This document shows, piece by piece, positions 8,794 through 18,054 of a stretch of 19,881 bases of DNA. The notes below the pieces were generated by a model that saw nothing but the letters and a program-made list of their open reading frames with translations, ran no database searches and was not told the origin of the DNA. The stretch comes from Suillus spraguei. Its lineage: Eukaryota; Basidiomycota; Agaricomycetes; Boletales; Suillaceae. How positions within the stretch are numbered: the first letter of the stretch is position 1; each line of letters begins with the position of its first letter. Made by a program: the position numbers and the translations under genes. The stretch spans positions 1-19,881 of the forward strand of contig JABCPU010000969.1 of the NCBI GenBank assembly GCA_016800925.1, given 5' to 3'.

Positions 8794-8964
8794 GCAGCAA
8801 GCTGACGAATGGTACCACAACATCATTGCCCCACACCCTTGTACCGAAGGGAGCTCGAGCCAGAACAAACTAATGTCATAAGACCTTATCTACCATCAGA
8901 GTGTATTAAGAGTTTGTGGAGAATGGAATGACTGACTCGCCTTACACCTAATGACTACACCTTG
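8794..8964. repeat. 171-bp satellite, unit 1 (left of LTR-A copy 2)
   Basis: Matches the units at 11091-11712, with landmarks GAATGGTACCACAACATCAT, GTACCGAAGGGAGCTCGAGC and AGAGTTTGTGGAGAATGGAA. It ends in CCTTG (8960-8964), which is the left target duplication of the LTR inserted here. Confidence 0.9.
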
Positions 8965-11090
8965 TGTTACAACCATGCAAAACTGGGCTACTAAGAAGTC
9001 CTGGCTTTACATGGGGTTGTACTGGAGGGTCAGAAAGTCAAAGGGGCTTGGCCTCAGCTCGTGCGCTATGCCCCTTACCCAAGTATGTGCCCTTAACTTT
9101 GGATGAAGTCCGAGGGAGAGTTCTGATGAAGTCCGGATAGCTCAATAGAGCTCTGAAGGACTTCCAGATGAGCACAGGAATGTGCTGGAGACTATTTCTG
9201 GATGACAAGGAATAAGGATAAGACTGCTGGAACAAGTCCCAAGTAGAATGGATGAAAGATGGACCGCTGGACAAAGTCCAGGGCAGATAGGAGCAAAGCT
9301 CCGGAGGGAAAGATGGTCCACAGATGTTGGAGGTTAGGATAGGATAGATCCAGAGGACCAGAGGTCCGAAGGTCCGGAGATTGGACGAGCGGACAATCGG
9401 ACGAGCAGATAATCGGACGAGTGGACAATCGGACGAGCGTAGCTCTGTGGATCTTGGGGGAAGTGTTGACTACTAGAGAGGAGTAGGTCCAGATATAGTG
9501 TAGAGATAGTATAGACTACTCGGGACAAGGTGCAGAATAGAAACAGGCAGGATAAGACTACCAAAGGTAGAGTCAAAGTGTTAAGACTGTACTCAAGGGT
9601 AGAGATATCCGAAGGGCTTTGGCCTCAGTTCGTGCACTGTGCCCCTTTCTCGAGTAATGCCCCTTATTTCAGGGAGGAGTTATTCGTCCGAAGACCCGGA
9701 AGGAGTTGCGTGACGGATCCGGGTGTCCGAAGGTGTCGGATATGATATGTCCAAAGGTTATTCGGAACGTAAGGAGAGGACAGAGATTAAGGCTAGTTTC
9801 GGAACGAGTTCCTAACTAGAAACTAACGGAGATAGACTATCTGAAGATAGAGTCAGAGATATAGACTATAGGAATCAATCCTAAGTCTTGGAAGGTGACT
9901 TAAAGCGGAAAGTGGCTTAAGTCCGGAGGAGGCAGAATGAGTAGAATCTAAGATGATATTCGAACTAAGGTTCTACGGAGATCTACAAGTGGTTTATATA
10001 CTGTAAGTATCTAAGACGGATAATCAGCAAGTCCGGGACCGAGGGCTATGTACGAAGTGTAACGGAAGTCTATTAGTTAATGCACAGCGGATCAGTAAGC
10101 ATGAATCGGAAATGAACACAGGAAACGGATCAGTAACACAGGAAACGGATCAGTAACACAGGACGGAAATATAAACAGCCGGAATACCGGAAACAGGAGG
10201 AATGATGAAAGGAGATAGGCGCAGATATACACAAGGGAGTTAAGGTGCGAGAAGTGAGCACATTCGGATGGGTGGTCCGGGCAGGATCTGTGGACCGGAC
10301 GGATATGGAATTGATCGGATCTGATCGGATATGGTCGGATCTGAGATTAGAAGTATGGTATATGACACAAAGGTGGAATGGATGAGAGACAGGAATCAGA
10401 CAAAGTCCAAAAAGATTATAGGACATAGAATCAAAGCTCCAGCCTAGGGAATAATCCCATGGGCCTGAGTTGGAAGCTTACAAGGGCTGGAGCCCAAGTT
10501 TGAGAACTGAAACGGAGTTACATATATAGACATGGTAACAGGATACAGAGTAATCAAAGGAATATACAGAAGTAGGAAAGCAATGATCAGACTGAGGTCT
10601 GCTGGAGTTGTACTATAAGTTTATATACTGTAAAGAGCATGCCAGAAGGTAAGTACAGATAGTCCAAGGCTATGTCTGAAGCATATGGAAACACATTAGT
10701 AAGTACAGCGGAACATAAGGCTATGAACTTGGAGATGAAACTTGTACAAAATACTTATCAAGATGGAGGCAGAGATCACCAATAGCCGGAAGCACAGAGA
10801 TACCCATAAACCAGAAACACAGGTATAGTCTAAAAGGGGTAATGCGCAGGTGTGCGGGAATAATTCGGATATAAACTCGGATTGGAAATGGATACATATT
10901 GGATATGGACATGTATCAGATGGATGGACTGGGTCAGATATGGATATGGATCAGATATGGATGGATATGGATTGGAGTGGATGGGTGGATCAGATATGTG
11001 AGCTGGATTGGATGGGTGGACTAGGATGTATTGATTGGGTGTCCGGATGTCCATGGATCAAATTTGGACCTGAATGTACGGTATATGACA
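8965..11090. mobile_element. LTR-A copy 2, solo LTR carrying a nested LTR
   Basis: Begins TGTTACAACCATGCAAAAC and ends GTACGGTATATGACA. It is flanked by CCTTG at 8960-8964 and 11091-11095, a perfect 5-bp target duplication inside a satellite unit. Without the nested LTR and its duplication (794 bp) it measures 1332 bp, close to copy 3 (1236 bp); most of the difference is a block present here and missing from copy 3, which includes a short 8-bp array (about 9380-9440, alternating GGACGAGC and GGACAATC). No coding region and no partner LTR are visible, so it is a solo LTR. Confidence 0.92.
9579..10367. mobile_element. Nested solo LTR (LTR-A', 789 bp) inside LTR-A copy 2
   Basis: Starts TGTTAAGACTGTAC and ends GTATGGTATATGACA, flanked by CAAAG at 9574-9578 and 10368-10372. 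Excising it rejoins sequence that aligns continuously with copy 3 around 16312-16335. It belongs to a related family: it shares the GGCCTCAG..CGTGC..TGTGCCCCT segment near the left end, GTTTATATACTGTA, GGCTATGT.CGAAG and the right terminus with LTR-A, but is shorter and diverged. It has its own small tandem repeat (two and a half units of 20 bp, CACAGGAAACGGATCAGTAA, about 10118-10163). Confidence 0.92.
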
Positions 11091-11712
11091 CCTTGGCAGT
11101 AAACTGGCGGATGGTACCACGTCGTCATCGCCCCACACCCTTGTACCAAAGGGAGCTTGATCCAGAACATGCTAACATCATAAGACCTTATCTAGCATCA
11201 GAGTGTGTTAAGAGTTTGTGGAGAATGGAATGACTGACTCACCTTACACCTAATGATCACACCTTGGCAGTAAGCTGGCAGATAGTATCACATTGTCATT
11301 GCCCCGCACCTTTGCACCGAAGGGAGCTTGATCCAGAACATAAGACCTTAGCTAGCGTCAGAGTGTATTAAGAGTTTGTGGATAATAGACTGGTTGACTC
11401 ACCTTGCATCTAATGACCATACCTTGGCAGTAAGCTGGCGGATGGTATCATGTCATCATCTCCCCGCATCCTTGCACCGAAGGGAGCTCGATCCAGAACA
11501 TGCTAATGTCACAAGACCTTATTTAGCGCCAGAATTTGTCAAAAGTTTGTGGAGAATTGACTGATTGACTCACCTTGCAACTGATGACTATACCTTGGCA
11601 GTGAGCTGGCGGATGGTATCGTGTTGTCATCATCCTGCATACTTGTGCCAAAGGGAACTCGAACCAAAACAACCCAACGTCACAAGATTTTACCTAATGC
11701 CAACTTCAAGGG
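11091..11712. repeat. 171-bp satellite, units 2 to 5
   Basis: Unit starts, marked by CCTTGGCAGT, fall at 11091, 11262, 11422 and 11593, giving spacings of 171, 160 and 171 bp; the 160-bp unit has an 11-bp deletion after CCAGAACAT. The last unit is partial and more diverged. Full units are 57 codons long and in phase, and each can be read on the plus strand as an Ala-Val-x-Trp-Arg-Met ... Lys-Ser-Leu-Trp-Arg peptide ending in a stop, so ORFs of 60-70 codons recur. Differences are mainly transitions. The array was continuous with 8794-8964 before LTR-A copy 2 inserted. Confidence 0.92.
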
Positions 11713-12217
11713 AGGATTTGTCGAAGTTACATTAGAAAGTATAGGTTGCATTGCATTATAATCACTTCACAAATTTGGACCCTTGGCAGCTTTCATCCAA
11801 AGTAGTCCAGCCATATAAAACTTTATCTGATGTAAGTTGTTTCTCAGTCGACTCTTATGGCATTGAGGCACGACCTCGAAGTTTATAGTATTAACATTGA
11901 CTGCCGGCATTTAGGGTGCAATACTCTGGGAAACGCTACTCCTGGTCAGTTGTCTGCCATGTATGTGCTTGTTCCAAAGGTCATACTGCAGCACATGGCA
12001 CCAGAAGCAGCGCAGCAGTATATTAGTCTGTAAATTGTCGTATAGAAACACTAATCATCATCCATGTCAATCGTGCTCGTTCTCCGGTTGAATGGTGTGA
12101 AATGTGAAATAGCATTGAATAAATTAGAGGCTAGGGGCCCCTGACATGATCTCCATCCCAAAAATTTGAACTATTGGCTTCGTACTACACCACTCGTTTG
12201 GTTTGCACCTTCAGAAC
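11713..12217. other. Intergenic sequence upstream of the recombinase-like gene
   Basis: No ORF of note. It probably contains the left part of the recombinase element and its promoter, but Crypton-type elements lack terminal inverted repeats, so I cannot mark an end from sequence alone. Confidence 0.4.
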
Positions 12218-14681
12218 ATGACCCGGCTGAAGAAGGACTCCGCTGAGACCAAACAGCTGTCAGACACCATTCACAAGAAAGCTGGGCGAAAGAAGAGATC
12301 AGCTGTTGAGAAGATGGGTTTGGCAGATGTACAGAGGTATAAGGAACAGGGTGTCAAAACTCACCTTCAGGCAAGCAACATGAGGACGAACTATGCTGGG
12401 CATGTTCATCGTGGACGGGAATGGCTGGCAAGCCACTTTGAAAGTTCTACTGTCAGTGAGACTCAGGGGGATGAAATAATCGAACACTCACTCGTTCCAC
12501 TGGTCACAACTGCCGAAATACATGCTGACAATGATGTGTATGAGGACCCTGCATTCAAAGATGCATTTGAGAATATACCGAACAGATGCTCCGACAAAGC
12601 GCTGGCACTTTACATGTCCTTGAAAGGATTTCATGAGAATTTGAGCAAAACGACCATTGAGAGCATCTGCTCGGCCTTTAAGAAGATGTGGGAGTTATCG
12701 TCAGTATTGTTATGAATTAGAGTGCACGAGTACTGACCTATATTCCAGTGATGGTGATACCTATCATGGTAAATGGCATTTTTACGAGGCAAAACAGCAC
12801 TGGGAAGGAAATCCCGCTGATTCTGCAGACAGCTATGATGTGCTGTCGTCCATCAAACATAAAGCAAGTGTGGAGGGTGGAGATTGGACTCACTCAATGG
12901 CGATGACGAAGGACTACATGGATCGGGCATTCCGATGGCACCAGGCTGCATGTCCACTAGATATTGCACTGCAAATAATTCAGAAGGTGATGAATGGCGC
13001 TCAGCCTTCAGATATTTGTCTAGACTTAGAAACGAGGACAAAACTCAGCCGCCATCTTGAGCAAATCACGTTCGCGTCAAACGGATGGACGTTATGGACC
13101 AGGTGCGATCCTTCTCATTTGTGGTACTTGCGCCGATCTGATTTGCTGTAGGTGTTTTGAGCTCGTCAAGTTGCAACAAAAAGACATCTCACTTGATACT
13201 ACTGTTTTGGACGGCGTGCTTAAGATGTACCTTGCAAATGAGACACTGACACTGAGTAAATGTGCGTCGAACTTTGAGATTTTTCTTGCGAACTGGAAAG
13301 GATGGCAAAAGAAGGTAGACAAAGGCCAGTGGGAAGCGGACTTGAGATATGAGTTGCTTGTATCAAATTGGAGCTGATAGTGCGTGACTAAATTATCCTA
13401 CTAGCAAATCACTACAAGATATATCCACGTCCTGATGCACCAGCGTGCGACAGTTTCTTCTGGACGATGATTTGGATCAAATGGCTCGAATCATTTCATT
13501 ATGGGCGCACCCTCCAGCCAAACGACTCTTCCCCGCCATGAGTGCAAATGGTGTTGTGCATCCTGGACAGCCGATCTCTCACGATACCGTACAAAAATGG
13601 ATCAATGAGTCTACCACCAGCGCTGGCATCCATGGTAACTTCTCTACTCACTGCTTTCATCAGGGAGGTGCACAATATTGGTTTATGTTTGCTCCAGTAG
13701 GTCAACAGTGGATGCTTGCAAAAGTTTGTTGGTGGGGTGGATGGGCTGATGGCGAACATGTATGTTTCCTGTGCTCACAACTGATGCTTGACTGACATAG
13801 CTATTATTTTTTCTCGTCATGTCTATTTTCAGCATGATACGCTCATTTGATACCTTCTCGATGAACTACATGCATATGAAACTGACTACAGCGATGCCCT
13901 TGCCCCCATCTCCCATGATGCTGATGCCTCCCTTGCCAGTGAACATGCGCTTACCAGACCAGCCTCCACAGAGGAGCTTCACATGGTCCATGCATCTGTT
14001 ACAGCAGATGTCAACAGCCTGCACAACGACATGTGCTCCCTAACAAGTGTTGTAGTGCAGGCCGCCTGCACCACAGCTATTGCCCTCCAACACCTTGATT
14101 CCGGCCACCGCTTCACTAACGTCTCTGAGTCTGCCTCCCCCACAACAACTCCTCCGCTGGTTGGCACAGTCCAACGGCCACTCTCACACAGACCTCTTGT
14201 CACCCGGATGCCTACTGCAGCCCTCTCTACCTCCAGCACATCACGACAGCCCCAAGTCCCTGCCACAGCGTCCATTTCCCAGCAGAAACTCCCTACACCT
14301 GGCCTCGTCATCCCTCGGATCCCAGTCGCTCATTCCGATGGCACTTCCAGCCCAAAGAATAAATCCTGGAAGGAGATCATCGAGCACTGGCTAGTTGGCA
14401 ATAGGGACCGAGGACTCACAACACCGTTGAAGGATTGGCCAAGGGAGTGGTACCAAGGTGCAAATAGACGGTTTGCATCAAAGTACCATCAAAGGGCGAC
14501 TATTGCGCTAGAATTTATCAATCAGTAAGTCTCTATGCTGGTATCTATTCCAGTACTACTCACCTTTTGTTTCGGTTCCAGGTATGAGTCAAACGAGGCA
14601 TGCTTCCTCGCAGCTTATCCAGAGGCTGAGCTTGGCCACACCCAACTCCTGAAAGCCGTGAACAAGGCACGCGCTGCATGA
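12218..14681 (+). pseudogene. Crypton-like tyrosine recombinase, six exons, inactivated
   Basis: Exons: 12218-12693 (ATG, MTRLKKDS; basic start), 12749-13102, 13152-13348, 13405-13759, 13833-14524, 14582-14681 (TGA); about 725 codons. Exon joins keep a continuous protein: GDTYHGKWHFYEAKQHWEGN, then FASNGWTLWTR joined to CFELVKLQQKDI (box I, Arg in WTR), DLR joined to SNHYKIYPRPD, then SHDTVQKWINE, THCFHQGGAQ (box II, normally His-x-x-Arg) and WWGGWADGEH, then YLLDELHAYE, whose first Tyr is the likely nucleophile. A C-terminal domain (SWKEIIEHWLVGNRDRGLTT to the end) may be the GCR1_C-like DNA-binding part of Cryptons. Lesions: His for the catalytic Arg of box II, TGA at 13848-13850 just before the nucleophilic Tyr, a frameshift near 13526-13530, and the intron-3 donor ATGAGT instead of GTGAGT at 13349. 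It is therefore inactive. The exon-1 donor (GTTATC) is the least certain join. Confidence 0.8.
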
Positions 14682-15005
14682 GGAAATCGCATCTCTCGCA
14701 ATAAATGACACTCCCATTGACGCTGCAACCGTTTTTTTAACTTCGGGCTGACTCTTAGCACATTAGTTACAACTCGCTGTTGTTAATCAATGTCAACTAT
14801 CGTATCACTCGTTGTCATTAATTCATGAGTGCTGTGCTCCTTTTTGCGCTCTGTTTTTTACTCAGAACTCACGCCGTCACACGAATCTGGTCATGTGCCA
14901 CCGAGGTCAGGGAATCCTGCCTAAAAAAGGTAATAGATCGAAGTCACGTGCCCTCGCGTGTCGTTTTGGCCAAGTGCCACCGTAAATTTCTCGACATAAG
15001 TAATA
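14682..15005. other. Sequence downstream of the recombinase-like gene
   Basis: AT-moderate sequence without a supported gene. It probably includes the 3' end of the recombinase element and, from about 14930, sequence related to the region before the second double-hairpin repeat (CGCGTG/CACGCGAG words). Confidence 0.4.
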
Positions 15006-15098
15006 ACGAGTCCACCACCCGTTGTGCCTTCGGCACAGGAAGCAAAAGGAGTGCGAAGCACTCCTTTTGCTCCCTGGCTAAGGCTTCATCCTAATAAT
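15006..15098. repeat. Double-hairpin dispersed repeat, copy 1
   Basis: A 93-bp unit, ACGAGTCCACCACCC ... GGCTTCATCCTAATAAT, almost identical to 17176-17268. It holds two adjacent hairpins: TGTGCC-TTC-GGCACA, then a perfect 14-bp stem AGCAAAAGGAGTGC with loop GAA (15041-15071). A related 3' tail (CCTGGCCTTGGCTTCATCC plus TAATAAT) recurs at about 15109-15135, and again at about 15690-15726. Confidence 0.9.
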
Positions 15099-15384
15099 TC
15101 TGTTTGCCTTCCTGGCCTTGGCTTCATCCTAATAATTATTTTCAATAATGATAATAGGTCTTGAAATAAATTATAATTTTGACCAATATTTTGACAGAAG
15201 TAAAAGTACCACATCACCATCTTTGTGAGTTTATATTGCCCATCTCATCCTCAATGTCATTGCATTTGATTTTGATTTTTTTGAATTATTTACTGCAAAC
15301 TATTAACTTGAATAAATCTTTTGTGTCAAATTTTAATAGGGGGCAACAGTATTAAGTTGTCACACGACAAAATCATGCAAGTGT
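15099..15384. other. AT-rich spacer
   Basis: Contains a second, truncated copy of the double-hairpin tail (15109-15135) followed by AT-rich sequence; no gene seen. Confidence 0.5.
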
Positions 15385-15516
15385 CCCATCTCCTGTCTCT
15401 CATTTCCTCTTACCAGTCTGCTGTCTCCCATCTTGTGTCTCCCATCTCCTGTCTCCCATCTCCCATGTTGTGTCTCCCATCTCCCATCTCCCATCTCCCA
15501 TCTCCCATCTCTTGTC
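15385..15516. repeat. 7-bp minisatellite (CCCATCT)n
   Basis: Repeated CCCATCT units, five or more of them perfect and consecutive at about 15476-15515, preceded by variants with CCTGTCT and TTGTGTCT. ORFs across it (Ser-His-Leu-Pro or Trp-Glu-Met-Gly-Asp repeats) are artefacts. Confidence 0.9.
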
Positions 15517-15599
15517 ATAGGTATCAACCTGTTCCTGACAACTTGACCATGGTGCCACCACTCCTTCCAGCCCCTGATGAGTTTCCCTATTAGCCATCT

Positions 15600-15729
15600 T
15601 CTGCAATTGCACTCATTTTTTGCTTGCCCTCCTTTTTTGCTTTCCACTCCTTTGCACTCCTTTTTGGCTTCACTTTTGGCTTCACACTCCCTTTGGCTCC
15701 CTGGCCTCAGCTCCATCCTAATAATTTGG
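15600..15729. repeat. Pyrimidine-rich degenerate repeat ending in a hairpin-element-like tail
   Basis: Loose repeats of CACTCC-TTTTGGCTTCA words end in GGCTCCCTGGCCTCAGCTCC then ATCCTAATAATTT, resembling the right end of the double-hairpin repeat. It could be a decayed relative. Confidence 0.55.
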
Positions 15730-15774
15730 TTTTACCCCCAACCCATGGCAAATTCCACCAGCTGCGCAGTCACG

Positions 15775-17010
15775 TGTTATGACCATGCAAAACCAGAGAT
15801 TAGTAAGAAATCCTGGTCTTACATGGGATTGTACCGGAAGGTTGTAAAGTCAAAGGGGCTTGGCCTCAGCTTGTATGCTGTGCCCCTTACCCGAGTATGT
15901 GCCCTTAATTTCGGATGAAGTCCAAGGGAGAGTTCTGGTGAAGTCCGGATGGAGGGTCCGGATGAACTCTAAGGCAGGATAGCTCAACAGAGCTCCGATG
16001 GACTTCCAGATGAGCGCAGGAATGTGCCGGAACTATTTCCGGAAGGTAGGGAGTAATGGTAACACTACTGGAACAAGCTCCAAGTAGAACCAATGAAGGA
16101 TGGACCGCTGGACAAAGTCCAGGGCAGGATAGGAGCAGAGCTCCGGAGGGAAAGATGATCCATAGATGTCAGAGGATAGGATGAGCATAGCTCTGTGGAT
16201 CTTAGAGGAAGTGTTGGCTACTAGAGAGGAGTAGGTCCGGATATGGTGTAGAGATAGTATAGACTACTCCGGACAAGGTCCGGAATAGAAACAGACAGTA
16301 TAAGACTACCAAAGGTAGAGTTGGAGGTGAAACAGATGGTAGACGGAGATGGACGAAGTCCGAAAAGATTATAGGACATAGGATCAAAGCTCCGGCCTAG
16401 GGAGTGACCCCATAGGCCTGAGTCAGAAGCTTACAAGGGCCGGAGCCCAAGTGCAAGAACGGAAACAGAGTTATATAGACATGATAACAGGATACAGAGT
16501 AATCAAGGAATATACAGAAGTAGGAACAATGAATCAGACTGAGGTCTGCAGGAGTTGTACTACAAGTTTATATACTGTAGGTAGCATGCCGGAAGGCAAG
16601 TAAGGATAGTCTGAGGCTATGTTTGAGGCATTGCGGAACACAAGGCTATGAACTCGGAAATAAGACTTGTACGAAATATCTTATCAAGACAGAAGTCAAG
16701 ATAACCAAAAGCCAGAGGTGCAGAGATAACCAAAAGCCAGACACAGGTATTAACCTAAAAGGAGTAACGCGCAGGTGCGTGGGAATAGTTTTGGATATGG
16801 ACATGGATCGGATATGGACATGGATCGGATATGAACATGGATCGGATGGATGAACTGAGTCAGATATGGATATGGATTAGATATGGATGGATATTGATTG
16901 GAGTGGATGGGTGGATTGGATATGTGAGCTGGATTGGATGGGTGGACTAAGATGTATGGATTGGGTGTCCAGATGTCCATGGATCAGACCTGAATGTACG
17001 GTATATGACA
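15775..17010. mobile_element. LTR-A copy 3, 1236-bp solo LTR
   Basis: Begins TGTTATGACCATGCAAAAC and ends GTACGGTATATGACA. Flanks are TCACG (15770-15774) and TCATG (17011-17015), a 5-bp target duplication with one C-to-T change at a CpG. It lacks the 8-bp array block found in copies 1 and 2: GAGGATAGGATGAGCATAGC runs straight through near 16172, as if deleted between short GGATAGGAT-like direct repeats. A three-unit 17-bp array lies at 16793-16855. No internal element region is present. Confidence 0.92.
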
Positions 17011-17175
17011 TCATGTGACCACATCATGCAATCACGCAATCATACAATGGGACAACAGTGAGTCGGCACTCAAAAAAACCACGCGAGAAATTTCCAAACC
17101 GAGCTAAGCGAAAAAATGTTGCGTTTAGCGAAAGCCACGCGAGCACCTTCCCACCTTTCCCCCCTTACTTTATAG

Positions 17176-17268
17176 ACGAGTCCACCACCCGTTGTGCCTT
17201 TGGCACAGGAAGCAAAAGGAGTGCTTCGCACTCCTTTTGCTCCCTGGCCAAGGCTTCATCCTAATAAT
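17176..17268. repeat. Double-hairpin dispersed repeat, copy 2 (apical loop inverted)
   Basis: Same 93-bp unit as 15006-15098, with five differences: one T for C in the first hairpin loop, one C for T in the tail, and all three bases of the second loop. The second hairpin (17211-17241) has the same 14-bp stem but loop TTC instead of GAA, so it is the exact reverse complement of copy 1. Confidence 0.9.
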
Positions 17269-17568
17269 CACTACTTCATGCACCTTAACTTATTCGCAAT
17301 CATAGTGGATTTTAAAACAGACATGTACATTTTGAGCAGCATTTCAAGAAAACTAAAACTAAAATCTACTGCACCATTTAAAAGTGCACTATACATTCGG
17401 TCCTCTATATAAAAGTACATCAATATACATCAATCAATCCTCAACCTCCATATCATCTCTATTTCTAAGTCCTCTCAGCACTTCTGTATACACCACATTG
17501 CACATATTACAGTGAACTATCTCCGTATTATACGAGTGAACGGACGTGCATAATATCCCGTATGATAT
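17269..17568. other. AT-rich spacer, no gene seen
   Basis: Low-complexity AT-rich sequence including tandem TACATCAATATACATCAATC near 17416-17436. No supported coding region. Confidence 0.5.
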
Positions 17569-17995
17569 GGGCCAGTGGACCATGGGCCCATGGTAGAAAT
17601 ATCCTTGTTGATGACAGATGGGCCGGGAGGAATATTATTCCCGATGACAGCGGGTGGGCCCATGCAAGGAATATGTAGAGTAGATGAGTGGGCCAATGTA
17701 CATGACTATCCGGTAGACGGATGGGCTGAGGTAGTTGGATATCATGTAGATGGGTGTATCAAGGTAGATGTGTATCAAATAGACAGGTATGTGAAGGGTA
17801 CTTGTCATCACATACACGGGTGGGCCCAGACACATATTAAATTAGACGGGTATTAGATGGGTGAGCCGAGAGTGTTATATAAATATTTATTAGACGGGTG
17901 GGCTGAGGGTGTTGTACAGTATATTATATTAGACGGGTGGGCCAAGGGTGGTATAAAATATAGACAGGTGGGCCCATGTGTATGATAATTGTAGA
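17569..17995. repeat. Degenerate minisatellite with core TAGACGGGTGGGC
   Basis: About ten copies of a core related to TAGACGGGTGGGCY recur every 30-60 bp (for example near 17661, 17718, 17813, 17929 and 17969), separated by AT-rich linkers with TATATTA or GTGTAT words. Spacing is irregular. The 93-codon ORF across it merely reads the repeat. Confidence 0.75.
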
Positions 17996-18054
17996 CATGA
18001 CGGAGCTGAGGGAGTTGCATATCATCCGAATCAGAGGAGGTAATAAATCACAGT

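Noticed and set aside
12704..12748. Alternative donor GTATTG for recombinase intron 1
   Set aside because: It leaves the downstream exon out of frame (TGA at once); the donor at 12694 gives a continuous Trp-Asp-Asp-Gly-Asp reading, though its GTTATC sequence is weaker.
15041..15071. Strong hairpin as a bacterial rho-independent terminator
   Set aside because: The setting is eukaryotic (spliced genes, LTRs), there is no T-tract after the stem, and the hairpin is part of a dispersed repeat.
15385..15516. CCCATCT repeat as a telomere or CRISPR-like array
   Set aside because: Fungal telomeres are usually TTAGGG-type, the block is short and degenerate with no spacers, and flanks are ordinary; it is a simple minisatellite.
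17575..17856. 93-codon plus-strand ORF as a gene
   Set aside because: It reads through the degenerate GGGTGGGC repeat and has repetitive Val-Asp-Gly-Trp content without any family likeness.
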